64,000 bases of DNA, taken from NCBI GenBank assembly GCA_963930655.1, contig OZ005607.1:14152874-14216873 (forward strand), given 5' to 3'. Below are positions 1 through 11,174 of the stretch, piece by piece; positions within the stretch are counted from its first letter, which is position 1; each line of letters opens with the position of its first letter. A program made the position numbers and the translations under genes. Source of the DNA: Myrica gale. Its lineage: Eukaryota; Streptophyta; Magnoliopsida; Fagales; Myricaceae. The notes beneath the pieces are model-generated. The model saw only the letters and a program-made list of their open reading frames with translations. It was not told the DNA's origin and made no database searches.

Positions 1-905
1 CACGTCCGGCCAGCCCTAGGTCAGATGTAGCTGGGCAGTCGACAGGCAGCCACAGCGCTGCCGTTAGGCGCACTGGTGGCCGTCGGTTTGTAGCCCTCAC
101 ACCCGTGTATTACATGGGTGACTCACCTAGAGGTGTCTCAGCCTTGGAGGGTGGGACCTCCTCTGTCGCTGGAAGGAGCAGTGCCGGTCATGCCAGTCGC
201 GCTCAGGCCAGCAGTACCGGTAGTGGCACGGCAGCAACCCACCAACCGCCGGCCATCTTTTCTACGTGAGAGAAAACCATTTAAAACAGCCCAACTAATG
301 GGCCGGGTAGGGCATTTTTGCCCTACCCGTTAGGCCCAAGCGGCTGACCCAAGGCAACTTATGCCCTGGGCGCCGTTTGGCACCCTTAGGTGGGAGGAGG
401 TTGGCCGCCAACCCCTGTTGGCTGCCGTTAGCCATTCTGCTGGTAACGTCCGGCCAGCCCTAGGCCGGACTGTGGCTGGGTAGTCGACCGGCAGCCACTG
501 CGCTGGTGGCCGCCGGTTTGTAGCCCTCACACTCGTGTATTACACGGGTGTCTCATCTGGAGGTGTCTCGGCGTTACAGGGCGAGACCTCCTCTGCCGCT
601 GGCAGGAGCAGCGCCGGTTGTGCCACGCGCGCTCCGGCCAGCAGCACTGGTAGTGGCACGGCAACAACCCACCAGCCGCCAGCCACCTTTTCTACGTGAC
701 AGAAAATCTTTTCTCTCTTTGTTTCGTTTTCGTAAAACCAAAAACAAATCTTACGCTGGCAGGAGCAGCGCCGGTTGTGCCACGCGCGCTCTGGCCAGCA
801 GCACTGGTAGTGGCACGGCAACAACCCACCAGCCGCCAGCCACCTTTTCTATGTGACAGAAAACCTTTTCTCTCTTTATTTCGTTTTCGTAAAACCAAAA
901 ACAAA
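1..905. repeat. GC-rich tandemly duplicated repeat block
   Basis: A GC-rich island in otherwise AT-rich DNA. The segment beginning 'cgtccggccagccctagg' near position 3 recurs near 447, a period of about 444 bp. Inside the second unit a shorter segment starting 'gctggcaggagcagcgcc' near 597 recurs near 756, a period of about 158 bp with only a few mismatches. Short open frames run through both strands, but they encode repeated Arg/Pro/Ala-rich peptides that resemble no family I know, so I do not call a gene. It may be part of a larger satellite or the edge of a mobile element continuing to the left. Confidence 0.7.
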
Positions 906-1220
906 TCATATAGTTTCAATACGAAATCTAAACGAATAAAATTTGTTCATGCGATCCCATAATATACAGATTTGACAAATCAAATTTCCACGGCATATTC
1001 TCTTATTTGAAAAGTCTCGCATGTTAAACCGAAACCACGGTGAAAAACTATGAAAACAAATTTCATAGTGTATAATATCATATACACTGAATCCATAAAA
1101 CATGTTAAAAAAAATTTTAACATGCTCACAACAATTTCAATATTAAACAAATTAAAACATGTTATTCAATCATCACAGATTAAATTAAAACATGTTATAC
1201 TAGGCGAAAACTAGCTAACC

Positions 1221-1900
1221 TGACTTTGATACCAATGTTAGATTTTACCAAATGCAGTGTGTATCCAAAATACCTTGTACGGAATCTCCGATTTGCAGGA
1301 ATATTGGTCGCTCGTCTTACAACCCACGATCCACAAGTCACGAACATATCTCTCAAGTCGTTCAGGAGGCTACTAGAGTCTCTTTGTGAATTCAACCCTT
1401 CAGATCCAAGGCTAAAAGATGGAAGCCTGATGCCTTGAGATAAAGTTCTTCTATGAGATTGTTTAGAATGTGTCAATCTATTTATCTCTCTACGTTTATT
1501 TGGAGATAATATCATATTGAAATCTTACAGATTTGATATAGATGCCTGGTGCTCTTTCTGGGTTCTTCTCAGGTTCTTCTTGAAAGAATCTGATGGCTGA
1601 GGATTCATTTAGAAGTGGACCTTACACACCCAGAGATATTGAGATGTCAGATTCTTCCCAATAAGAACCTCGGAAGAACCCAAAAAGTGCACCAAGCATT
1701 TCTCTTTGATATAATATTATATTATCACGATATCAAATATTTGAATTTAAATCTTGTATAATTAATATAATATTATAATTATCCCGATATTAAATATTTG
1801 AGTTTAAATGTGATATGATTATCAAGATTCAAGTTTTAAATTTAGAGATTCAAATTTAAATGTAGAATTAATACAAAACGCAACTATATAGATAGTTTTT
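1221..1900 (-). mobile_element. Ty1/copia LTR with adjacent primer-binding site (remnant)
   Basis: Read on the minus strand, an LTR end '...TCTAACA' (finishing at 1236) is followed at once by TTGGTATCAAAGTC. That is close to the initiator-Met tRNA primer-binding site usual for plant copia elements (TGGTATCAGAGC). Sequence 1236-1515 reappears in opposite orientation at about 21730-22010. The far LTR boundary is not clear, so the 1900 end is approximate. A hairpin MITE (1541-1704) sits inside it. No gag or pol coding remains beside it; 906-1220 is AT-rich and would be element leader sequence. Confidence 0.55.
1541..1704. mobile_element. 164-bp hairpin MITE with 9-bp target duplication
   Basis: The two halves form an imperfect inverted repeat. 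'atgcctggtgctctttctgg' on the left pairs with the complement of 'cccaaaaagtgcaccaagca' on the right, and pairing continues through about 60-70 nt per arm. The 9-bp sequence tttgatata lies directly on both sides (1532-1540 and 1705-1713), as expected for a target-site duplication; 9 bp suggests a Mutator-type element. A precursor-like small-RNA hairpin is the alternative reading, but the exact flanking duplication favours a MITE. Confidence 0.65.
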
Positions 1901-2140
1901 ACACTGGATGTAGGTTTTTTAAACCAAACCACTTACTCCCTTGTCTCTTGTTACTATTTCTCTCATTTCTTCTTTCTAACATTTTTCTTCTATAAGCTCT
2001 ACGGTGACTTTGCTTTCTCCTCTACTTCTAGGGTTGATTATTACCTTACAAAGTAAGCATAACCGGATTTTCTTCTATAGGTGTTTATCCTAAGGGTCAA
2101 ATATTAACAAGAGCATGTTAAAAAAAATAAATAAATAATA

Positions 2141-2473
2141 GCTTGGGAGTCCATTAATACTGGAGGATATTTTACAAAAAAAAAATATTTTAAGGGATGC
2201 AATTAATAGAACGAAAAGACGCATCTTATTTAATAAGATAACAGTTTCGAATGGTAAAGTAAAAGTATTATCTTTCCTTGGTTAATGCTTTGATAACTAT
2301 GACATCAGGCTTTTCAGAATTACGGGCTAAACAATGGGAACGATTTAATTAGTTTTTCTAGACAGCCTACAGAAAGGTTTATGTTAATTCAATTTTCTTG
2401 GTCTATTTTTCTCGAGCATGTAATTAGCTAGCTACGGCCAATTTCAAAGATACGTCTTTTTGTGTATGAATGA
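2141..2473. repeat. Direct repeat, copy 1 (upstream of NAT)
   Basis: Starts 'gcttgggagtcca' and runs through 'ataagataacagtttcgaa' and 'taattagctagctacggcca'. The same series of blocks in the same order and orientation occurs at 8100-8363, just after the NAT gene, with small indels. It lies about 550 bp before the NAT start codon, so it would be part of the promoter region. Confidence 0.85.
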
Positions 2474-2956
2474 CTTCAATTAATTGTTACAAGTGAAATT
2501 GGGGTAAGCCATGTGACTATTTTAATAAATTAATTTGCTACTATTTCAGAGGAGAAGCCATGATTGTCATTAAAAATACTAGAAATGCCAAAGTGGAACT
2601 CCAGAAGCTGGATAATCTCTATTAAAAAAAAAGTAAGGTCGCCAGATCTATAGTTGAGAAGCAGCTCATCTGTTTCAGCATTTTTTTTGTTGGTTAAATT
2701 AGTACGCGTACTTGTGGGACGTGACAAATATTTGTAATTTATCATCATTCTATCACCTAGTAATTCACTTCAAAATCTTCATTAATACTCCATTAATTCG
2801 AATTGAGTGCTATGATACAAAATTCAGCTATCCTTTTGATATTTAAGTACAAATATGTAACGGTCTCCATCATTGATGAAGAATAACTTTGTTGGTTGGC
2901 AATGTTCAAATTAGTTTTAATTACCCAAAAAAAATGTTCAAATTAGCTTTCTTCCT

Positions 2957-2964
2957 CTATAAAT
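2957..2964 (+). promoter_or_regulatory. Probable TATA box of the NAT gene
   Basis: The motif ctataaat lies 56 bases before the NAT ATG in an otherwise CT-rich leader. The spacing would place a start of transcription near 2985-2995 and give a short 5' leader. This is inference from motif and position only. Confidence 0.5.
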
Positions 2965-3019
2965 TTTTTCTTAGATTTCCCTAACTTCATTCTTTGCAAG
3001 TAAACTGTGTCTAAAGGAC

Positions 3020-4419
3020 ATGGCTCAAGGTGCTGAAGGCAATGGTGGTGGAGGTGGTGGTGACAACAACAAAAAGCCTGTGGAGGTGCAACCACACCCA
3101 GTGCAGGAGCAGCTACCGGGAATTCAGTATTGCGTTAACAGTCCTCCTCCATGGCGTAAGTCTGCACTCTTTCTAAGCATTCAGCATATGCTTCAGCGCA
3201 TAGTTTTTGTTTTTGCATTTCTTAATTTATATCGAAATGTGGATTATGGGAAGGACTTATATTTCCACCATAATGCAGCGGAAGCTGTTGTGCTGGGATT
3301 CCAGCATTATCTTTTGACTGTGGGCATTACAACTTTGATTCCAAGTTTGATTGTTCCTCAAATGGGAGGTGATGATGTAAGGATTAGGAGACTTTTTCTT
3401 TAACGACGTTTCTTTTTCTTTCTTGATCAGTTTTTTTCTCTTCAACTGATCCAGGCGAGATGTTTTCTTACCACAGGCTGAGAAGGCAAGGGTGATACAG
3501 ACATTGCTTTTCGTTTCAGGATTGAGCACACTTTTCCAATCTTTATTTGGAACTCGACTTCCATCTGTGGTTGTGGGTTCATACTCATATATTATACCCA
3601 CGACTTCAATTGTGGTAGCCCGTAGATATAAAGCATACACAGATCCTCATGAGGTTTATTTTAAAAAAAAATTTATTTGGCTTTTTTTGTTCTTTTCAAA
3701 TATTTTTTGTAATTTTGTTCTGATTGAACTTAATCTCAGTTTTACATTGTGTTATGCTGATCCTCTGCCTTATGAGTGATTTTTCAGAGGTTCATAGAGA
3801 CTATGAGAGGGGTACAAGGTGCTCTAATCATTGCTGCTTGTTTCCAGATGGTTGTGTGTTTTTTAGGCATTTGGAGGAATGCAGTGAGGTAAAATAATCA
3901 AGAAGTTCAAGTTTCATGAATGGCTGGCTTTGCTTTTGGTTTGTATTCCATTATTGCTAACTATATTGTGGTCATGGATTTCTTTTAATTGCTGGCTTAG
4001 GTTTCTTAGCCCCCTTTCTGTCGTTCCATATGTAACTTTTACTGGATTTGGACTTTATCATCTCGGTTTTCCTATGGTATAGAGCTCTAATCTTCACCTT
4101 TTCCCGTGTTGATAACTATTCATCCAAGCACTGCTTTTGTTTGACTTCCAAAATTAATCTGTTTTTCTTGTTTTCTTCTGTTGTAGCTGGCAAGATGTGT
4201 TGAAGTAGGGCTTCCGGGGTTGATTATTATAGTTTTCATCTCACAGGCAAGTAGTGAGATTCTATACTTAAACCCTGAAAACTTCGTCCTTCTTCTATCT
4301 TGGGTGATAGCCATCGTACTCATCATATTTTTCAGTCGAAAGTTGATGAAGCATAAAAATCTCTCTAGGACCACAAGCTTCAAGCTTCAAGATTTCATAG
4401 GGCAAACCCCTCCTGATTC

Positions 4420-4456
<37 letters not shown>

Positions 4457-7400
4457 TCTCCATCTTTAATTAGAATAAGACTAGTTGTCAGGTGGAATAA
4501 TTTGGCTGTAGAAGAGTGGCCCTCATTTATCAATCAAAAGGTGCATCAAGGAAAACCATGCTTCATCAGTTGGCTAAAACTGTTTTTGATGGAGAGTATT
4601 TGATTTGTCAATTCCCCAACCTCAATACTTCTTGTTTAAAATGATTATCTATTGAGCTGTCAACTAAGGCTTCCTCGGCTTAGAAAAAAAAAACTAAGGC
4701 TTCCTCTTTCAGAGGATGGTCAAGACCCATTGGTTGCGCATGTATGTATAAATATTAGATGTACATATATATATAAATGTATACAGACATCCGTATGTAT
4801 GTGAGTGCGTGTATTACATATAGATCATCATCAGCTACCAAGCTAGGAAACACCCGCGTGTATGGGCTATTGATTGACCAAATAATCAAAGCAATTAATT
4901 TGATTTATACGTTTTAGTTAAAAGGAGATGACCGATGATCTTATTTAATTTCCACTTCTGATGTCTTATTATGGTTTTGCAGTATCTTCCTCAAATTTTG
5001 AAATCAGAGAGGCCAAAATGGGATCGATATTCGGTGCTTTTCTCAATTGCAATTGCGTGGTTATATGCACAACTTCTCACTTCAAGTGGTATGTACAGCA
5101 ACAAACCTGCAAAGACTCAGATTAGTTGCCGCACAGATCGTGCTGGACTCTTCACTGCAGCTCCATGGTGAGATTTTAAGCTCTCATGTAAAATGGTTTC
5201 CATACCAATGAAAACTCTCTTCTTAATTTATTGGCAGTTTTTAGTACCAACCCCCCGGCCCCCGCCCCCATCCCCACTGCTTTTCCTTGAAAAGAAAAAA
5301 AAAATGAAGAAAACGGCTTGTTACTAAATTTTTCCACAGACATATATTCTTAGCAGATTTACAAGCATCTTTGTTTTTTTTTCCTTTGTATTTCTGACTG
5401 CATGATTCCAGGTAAAAATCAAAATAAAGCTCGGAATGCTCTGAAAAAATTAGTCAATGAAAATGTACCATGTGTGTGTAGCCGTGTAAGATTCAGATAT
5501 ATATTTATCTGTGTTCTGACTTTTCCAAGATGTTCCGAGGCTGAATCAGTGCAAATTTTCCCAATATTCTTCACTTATATAAGACAGCACATAGTGGTGC
5601 CATCTTCCTTGTCTTCTCTGACACATTCTTGAGACACCAGTTGTCCCGATCCCTGAGGAAAATCTCTTCAGATATTGAATTGACCAGTTATTTGAAAATC
5701 AATAAATCATTCGGACAACTTAGCCAATATTCTTGCCTTCTTGCAGAGAAATTTGACTATATTATATTGTCATTTTGTGTTACTGCCTGCAGGGTGTATA
5801 TTCCTTATCCGTTTCAATGGGGAAGCCCCACATTTCATGCGGGTGAAGCTTTTGCAATGATGGCTGCTTCTTTTGTTTCACTTTTTGAGGTGTACTTCTG
5901 CATCAAGTTTGCGTGTCTGATTCACTAGCTAGCTACTCTGTTACCCTTTTTTTCAATTTACTTCTGAAAGCAGAAATTTGTATGCAACAAAATGGTTCAT
6001 TATCATAAGCTTTTGTGTTAAAACATACAAATCTGCAAAACATGTTTTCATCATTCTGGAATTGGAGAAAAAAATGCAAATGCAAAAAGCTTTCATTTTT
6101 GATAATTTTACCCCCTTCAATTTGCAGTCTACTGGCACATTTTTTGCGACATCAAGATATGGCAGCGCCACACCTGTTCCACCTTCAATCATTGGCCGTG
6201 GTGCAGGCTGGCTGGTAGGACATGCTTATATGATGGCTCATTTCCGCATTGTGCTTCTTCTTTAGTCCTAGAATAAATTTTTGTTGCTTCGTCACTTTTA
6301 ACCATTTGATGGATTTTCAGGGAATAGGAGTTTTGCTCAATGGCATGTTTGGCTGTCTAACTGGTGCTTCTGCATCAGTGTAAGAATCTCAAACCTTATA
6401 TACTGTTCTTTCTGGCACAAACTATTATAAGTATTGGAGAGCCAGATCTTCTAGCTCCACTTCTAAGTCTAGTTTGTTGTATAGTGGGTTTATTTTGGAT
6501 GTCATCAATGAATACTGATTAATTCTGTGCACAGCTGATAAAAGATAGTCCAATATGATGATACATACCATCTAAAATGTCATATCCTCCTCGGACTCCT
6601 TTTGTTGGGGAGGGGAGTTGGAAGAAAATGGGGGACTATTTTGAGTCTTGTGGCAAGAGTCGCTCACTTGGACTGCAAATTGATCTCCAGATGTAGGAAG
6701 GCATCCAACCCAAGCATGTTTCATATTCCCTAACTACGTTTGCCTATTATGCTTTGCCTACAGGGAAAATGCAGGTCTATTGGCATTGACAAGAGTTGGA
6801 AGTCGAAGAGTCATCCAAATATCAGCAGGGTTTATGATCTTCTTCGCTGTATTTGGTATGCTAGCTTAGTGAACTGTACCAATTCATGCTTTTTTGCTTG
6901 TCGGCAAAGCACTAGGTAGCAGTCAATCGTAAGATAGAACAAAATTCGCTGGTGAGGGCCTGAGTTTTAAGTGTTAAATCTGAACCACAGTTAAGGCTCT
7001 AAACCATGCATTTGAAAGAAGCATATCATGCTCTTCTTAATTAGAATGTAGAATAAAAGACATCGAAATGATCACCGTCCATTGATTACTGTTTTCTTGG
7101 TAATGTTGAGCTCAGAATACGGCTGAAAGTAGTGGAAATTTTGTCATGCAAATTGCATTTTAGTCAAGGTTTTTCTTTTAATTGTGTCTCTAATGTGGGT
7201 AACCGACGTTCTTGACCAGGAAAATTAGGAGCACTTCTTGCTTCTATACCTCTACCGATCGTAGCAGCTTTGTACTGTGTGTTCTTCGGCTATGTCTGTA
7301 TGTATTTCTCATTGGCAGGAGGACATAGTGCTCAATGTTGCTTCTTCAGTAATTAGAACCTGACACCAAAAAATTCATTATATTAACGTTGGTCAATATC

Positions 7401-7876
7401 GTTGCATTCAGCTTCTGCAGGTCTTGGTTTTCTCCAATTCTGCAACCTGAACAGTTTCAGAACAAAATTTATATTGGGCTTTTCTTTCTTCATGGGCCTT
7501 TCAATCCCACAATACTTCAGAGAATACTATCACACAAGTCCTGGACACGTTCATGACAGCACTGGATGGGTGAGTCTTGAACTGCTCTAATGTCGGCCTT
7601 AACCCATTGGCATTTGACTTAATTTTTTTCAATACGTTGCAGTTTGACGACATGCAGTTTGACGACATAGTGAGTGTAATCTTCATGTCCCACGCAACAG
7701 TGGCTGCACTGGTTGCTTTGATTTTGGATTGCTCACTCTCTCGTGAAACCGATGCCGCCCGAAAAGACGCCGGTTTGCATTGGTGGGAGAAGTTCAGCTT
7801 GTATACTTCGGACGTCCGAAATGATGAATTCTATGCTCTGCCATGCCGGCTGAATAAGCTTTTCCCAGCCCTGTAA
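3020..7876 (+). CDS. Nucleobase-ascorbate transporter (NAT/NCS2 family), 14 exons, complete
   Basis: A polytopic plasma-membrane permease of the xanthine/uracil permease superfamily; plant members move purines, uracil and related compounds with protons. Exons: 3020-3155, 3279-3376, 3477-3653, 3788-3888, 4001-4076, 4187-4246, 4983-5167, 5793-5889, 6128-6214, 6321-6379, 6764-6855, 7220-7297, 7412-7569, 7658-7876. They join in frame to 540 residues, normal for the family. The N-terminus is Gly-rich, followed by QEQLPGIQYCVNSPPPWPEA. The NAT signature [QE]-N-x-G-x4-T-[RKG] is present as ENAGLLALTR (about 360-369). The C-terminus has RNDEFYALPCRLNK, typical of the plant NAT1-3-like clade. Intron 6 uses a GC donor (4247-4248). 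The last exon has two acceptors 15 nt apart; starting at 7643 adds five residues. No disabling change was seen. The family call is firm; the exact substrate is not known from sequence. Confidence 0.95.
4421..4453 (+). repeat. (AG)n microsatellite in NAT intron 6
   Basis: About 16 uninterrupted AG units shortly after the GC donor of NAT intron 6. Likely length-polymorphic. Confidence 0.95.
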
Positions 7877-8099
7877 TTTTGTAAACCTATGAGAGACTGT
7901 CTACTGTCTACAACTATTGTTCCTGAAGTTCTTCCTCTGTTCCCACTCCTCCCATCATGCTAGAGGGAGACGAAGATCAGCTTTGAAGAGTTTTTCAAGA
8001 TTATGTGGTTAATATACCGTCTTAAATCTTCCACATACTCTGCTACTACGTACGACTAATTCTTTTCCAGTTTGAGGTAGTTAGATTGTCGTAAGTTCC

Positions 8100-8363
8100 G
8101 CTTGGGAGTCCAGTACAGCTGCTGGAGGATATTTTATAAAAAATAATATTTAAGAGATTCAATTAATAGAAAGAAAAGACACATCTTATTTAATAAGATA
8201 ACAGTTTCGAATGGTAAAATAAAAGTATTATCTTTCCTTAATGCTCTGATACTATTTAATAAAGGTTTGTGTGAATTTAATTTTCTTGGTTTATTTTTCT
8301 CAAGAATGTAATTAGCTAGCTACGGCCAATTTCAAGGATACCTCTTTTTTTGTGGGTGAATGC
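8100..8363. repeat. Direct repeat, copy 2 (downstream of NAT)
   Basis: Same orientation and block order as 2141-2473 (shared 'ataagataacagtttcgaa', 'taattagctagctacggcca'), beginning about 220 bp after the NAT stop. No second NAT coding sequence follows it in the next 3 kb. Confidence 0.85.
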
Positions 8364-11174
8364 CGTAGTCTGCATATAATATTGCTCCTTTTATATTAAT
8401 AGAATTCGGTCGCTGGAGATGGGTATATTATTACATTAACATAGCTAAATATCATTTTACAGATAGATTTGCAGTCACGTCACAACCAATAAAACGACGA
8501 CACATGTTTAATGTGATGATTGGGCACAACTCTTTGTCCACCCTGCGCGCCACATCTGCAGATGAAATCTATAATTACAAAACATTCCGCTCAACCTCAC
8601 TTAAAACAAAACCAGGACTTCTCTTGCAAAATCCTAATCCCTTCCCCATTTTTTCCCCAAATCCAATAAGAACCCTAGTGCCCAAATCGAAAATAATACG
8701 ATCCCCTTGGTTGATTTAGATTACTACGGACAAGAAATCCTCTCTTTGAAAGTGAAACTAAAGTCACTTGTTGGTTTCTTTACTGGCTTCAATGGAAGTT
8801 ACATGCTTGTTACCTTAAAATTGCCTTCACGCTTGACTTCTTTGATGGCTAGGGCCTTTTTTTTTTGGGAATGTGCGCGGCGTCATTCAGGATCACACAC
8901 AAGATCGTTGAGGCATTGCGAAGTGTGAAATACTTCAATACAAATGCGGGTTACAATTGTCCTGGAGATGTTTCTTGCTTGACCCTCATTGGGGTTGCAT
9001 CTTACTGATATTCGAAGGTTTCCTGTTAATTGATCAAGGTTTCTATGGAAGCAGCATCCTCTCGTACAGAAGCAAACAGGGGTAAAGGTAGATTTTGAGG
9101 ATGCAATCGAAGTATTAGTTCAATGTTTCAGGCAGCAAGTATCTGCTATGAAAAAAAGAAAATGTTTTGTCTTTTCTATCATGCTACATACTCCTAAAGG
9201 ATACTTCCTTATAAGTTTCCTCTCGGTTTGGTGATTATAGATTTCCATGCGATTGCATTCTGTATGGGCCAGAGTGGCAATCAATTGCTCCGATTACTCT
9301 CTGCCTTTCATCGATGACAACGACAACACTATGGCAAGCTCATTCATGAATACATGAAAGAGCCCAAGAGAGGAGTGTGTTGCTTCTGGTCTTTATTTTC
9401 TGGGTGATTCGTGTTAACTGTCTAAAAGGAAATTTAGGAGAAAAATAAGGAAGACACCGATATGTTCGAGTAGATCACACTCCAAATCCAATATTTGGTG
9501 GAAATTTTCCTAATTCCCTGTTTCATTAACTAGGGTTGTTCATAGATCAGATCGGGTCGGATCTGTATGGGTCAATTTTATGTTGGTCCATCTGACCCGA
9601 CATAACTGTTTATTTGATCACACTCTCCAGTCCCAAAGATTTCTTCAACGGAATCACAAGTAATCGTAAATCCTAAACCTCTTGAACACTTATGGGTCGT
9701 AGAAGCCCCGAAAGGAGGAAACCAAGTTGTTACTGGTCAGATTAAAGACTAAGAATAAAGGAGAGGTTGGATGTCTGGAGACGTAATTATTTCGAAATGT
9801 GATAGGAGAAAAGAAAGAAAAAGAATGCGTGAAGGTGTTGAGAAATTCTGCAAGGAGCTGCGTAGAAGATAGAGAAACTTGAGTTATGGCGGCTAGGATC
9901 TACAGCAGTGCATATGCGATTACTGGAGAAAAAGGAGAAGTGGACTTACTGGAGAAGAAGGAGAAGTGAGCTGCCGGCTGGGAGGCGACGGCTGGAGAAG
10001 AAAGAGTCGGAGGGTTCTGAAAAGTGAGAAGGAGAGTCGGGACTTGCAAATCTAAGCCTCGAGTGGGTCGGTTCGGTTGAGGCCCGACCAAATATAGGGC
10101 GGGCTCCAATGTTTTGAGCCCGACCACTCCCGGGCCCGTGCCTAGCCCGACACTATTCAATCGGGTGCACAGGGAACAACCCTATCACTAACGAGGAAAT
10201 TAAATGCATGACATATTTACAAGCTGCTAAAACCCATTAACCTTACTCACATCCTAACTTACAGAGTGGCTTAGGAATCGGTGAAATCCAAACCAATTAC
10301 GTTTGTTTCAACTGAAGATATTTTCATGCAGAATATTTTCAAAAAATATGTGTTTGGTAGGGGCAGAAAAAAAGAGTCAAAGAAAAATAGATAAGTGGTC
10401 AAAGGAAAATAACACGTACTGAAAATAACTTACCATCTGAAGAAGCTTAAGTTAGTAACAAAACATATCTTTAAGTTTAAATTCAAAAAAATCTCTCTAT
10501 GAGCAGCTCTCCCATTTTGCAATCTGCTCAATTCTTCCCTCTAACTTTTGTAGTCTGTCAACTTCCTTTCTTTCTCTCAAGGACAAAATTTTAACAGGTA
10601 CATGATTTGTTCAATCTTCATTGACATCATGGAAGCAATTCGTTATAATGTTGCAAGAAGGCTCTGATGAGTCGAGGCTTTATAGACAGCTCTGCATTTG
10701 TTGATTATCAAATTTGTAAGAAAGACGCAACTTTCCCAATTGGGGCCTTTGATAACTCAAATGGATCATTGGTGGAAGTATATGTCAAGATCCCTCTAAT
10801 ATGGTCGTAATTCTGAATCTAGAAGGTACATCAAACTATACAAGCCCACAAAAAAAGGACAAATTGAAACAACTACAAAATATTCTTTAAATTTCCAGGT
10901 GACAATCAAAAATTGTATGTTTATTTCCAAGGAATTAGCCAAACATTGAAACTTGTATAGTTTTCCTTGCAAATATTTTCTCATTTTCCTCATTGTATGC
11001 CGAAACAAACGCAGCCTAGGCAATTTATTCTCATTCACTGACCCACTTCACAGGTTAACTAACTTAAGGCTAAAATCTATCAACAAAAAATTAAAATAGC
11101 AACGTGAAAATAGAATATCCCAGCGACACCTATTATCCCAAATATCTGAAACAAGAGATATTTGGGCATACAAC
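8364..11174. other. Intergenic stretch with no recognised gene
   Basis: Short open frames at 8504-8719 and 8707-8928 (+) and 9900-10160 (-) show no family motif I recognise. 8500-8720 is CT- and A-rich like a 5' leader, so it may be debris of a gene start. 10080-10160 is a GC-rich patch with repeated 'gcccga' words. 10780-11174 probably belongs to the LTR of the minus-strand gypsy element that begins at 11175, but its outer end cannot be placed. Confidence 0.5.

Noticed and set aside
540..962. Overlapping open frames on both strands that could be read as small proteins.
   Set aside because: They follow the repeat periods, lie on both strands and show no known motif.
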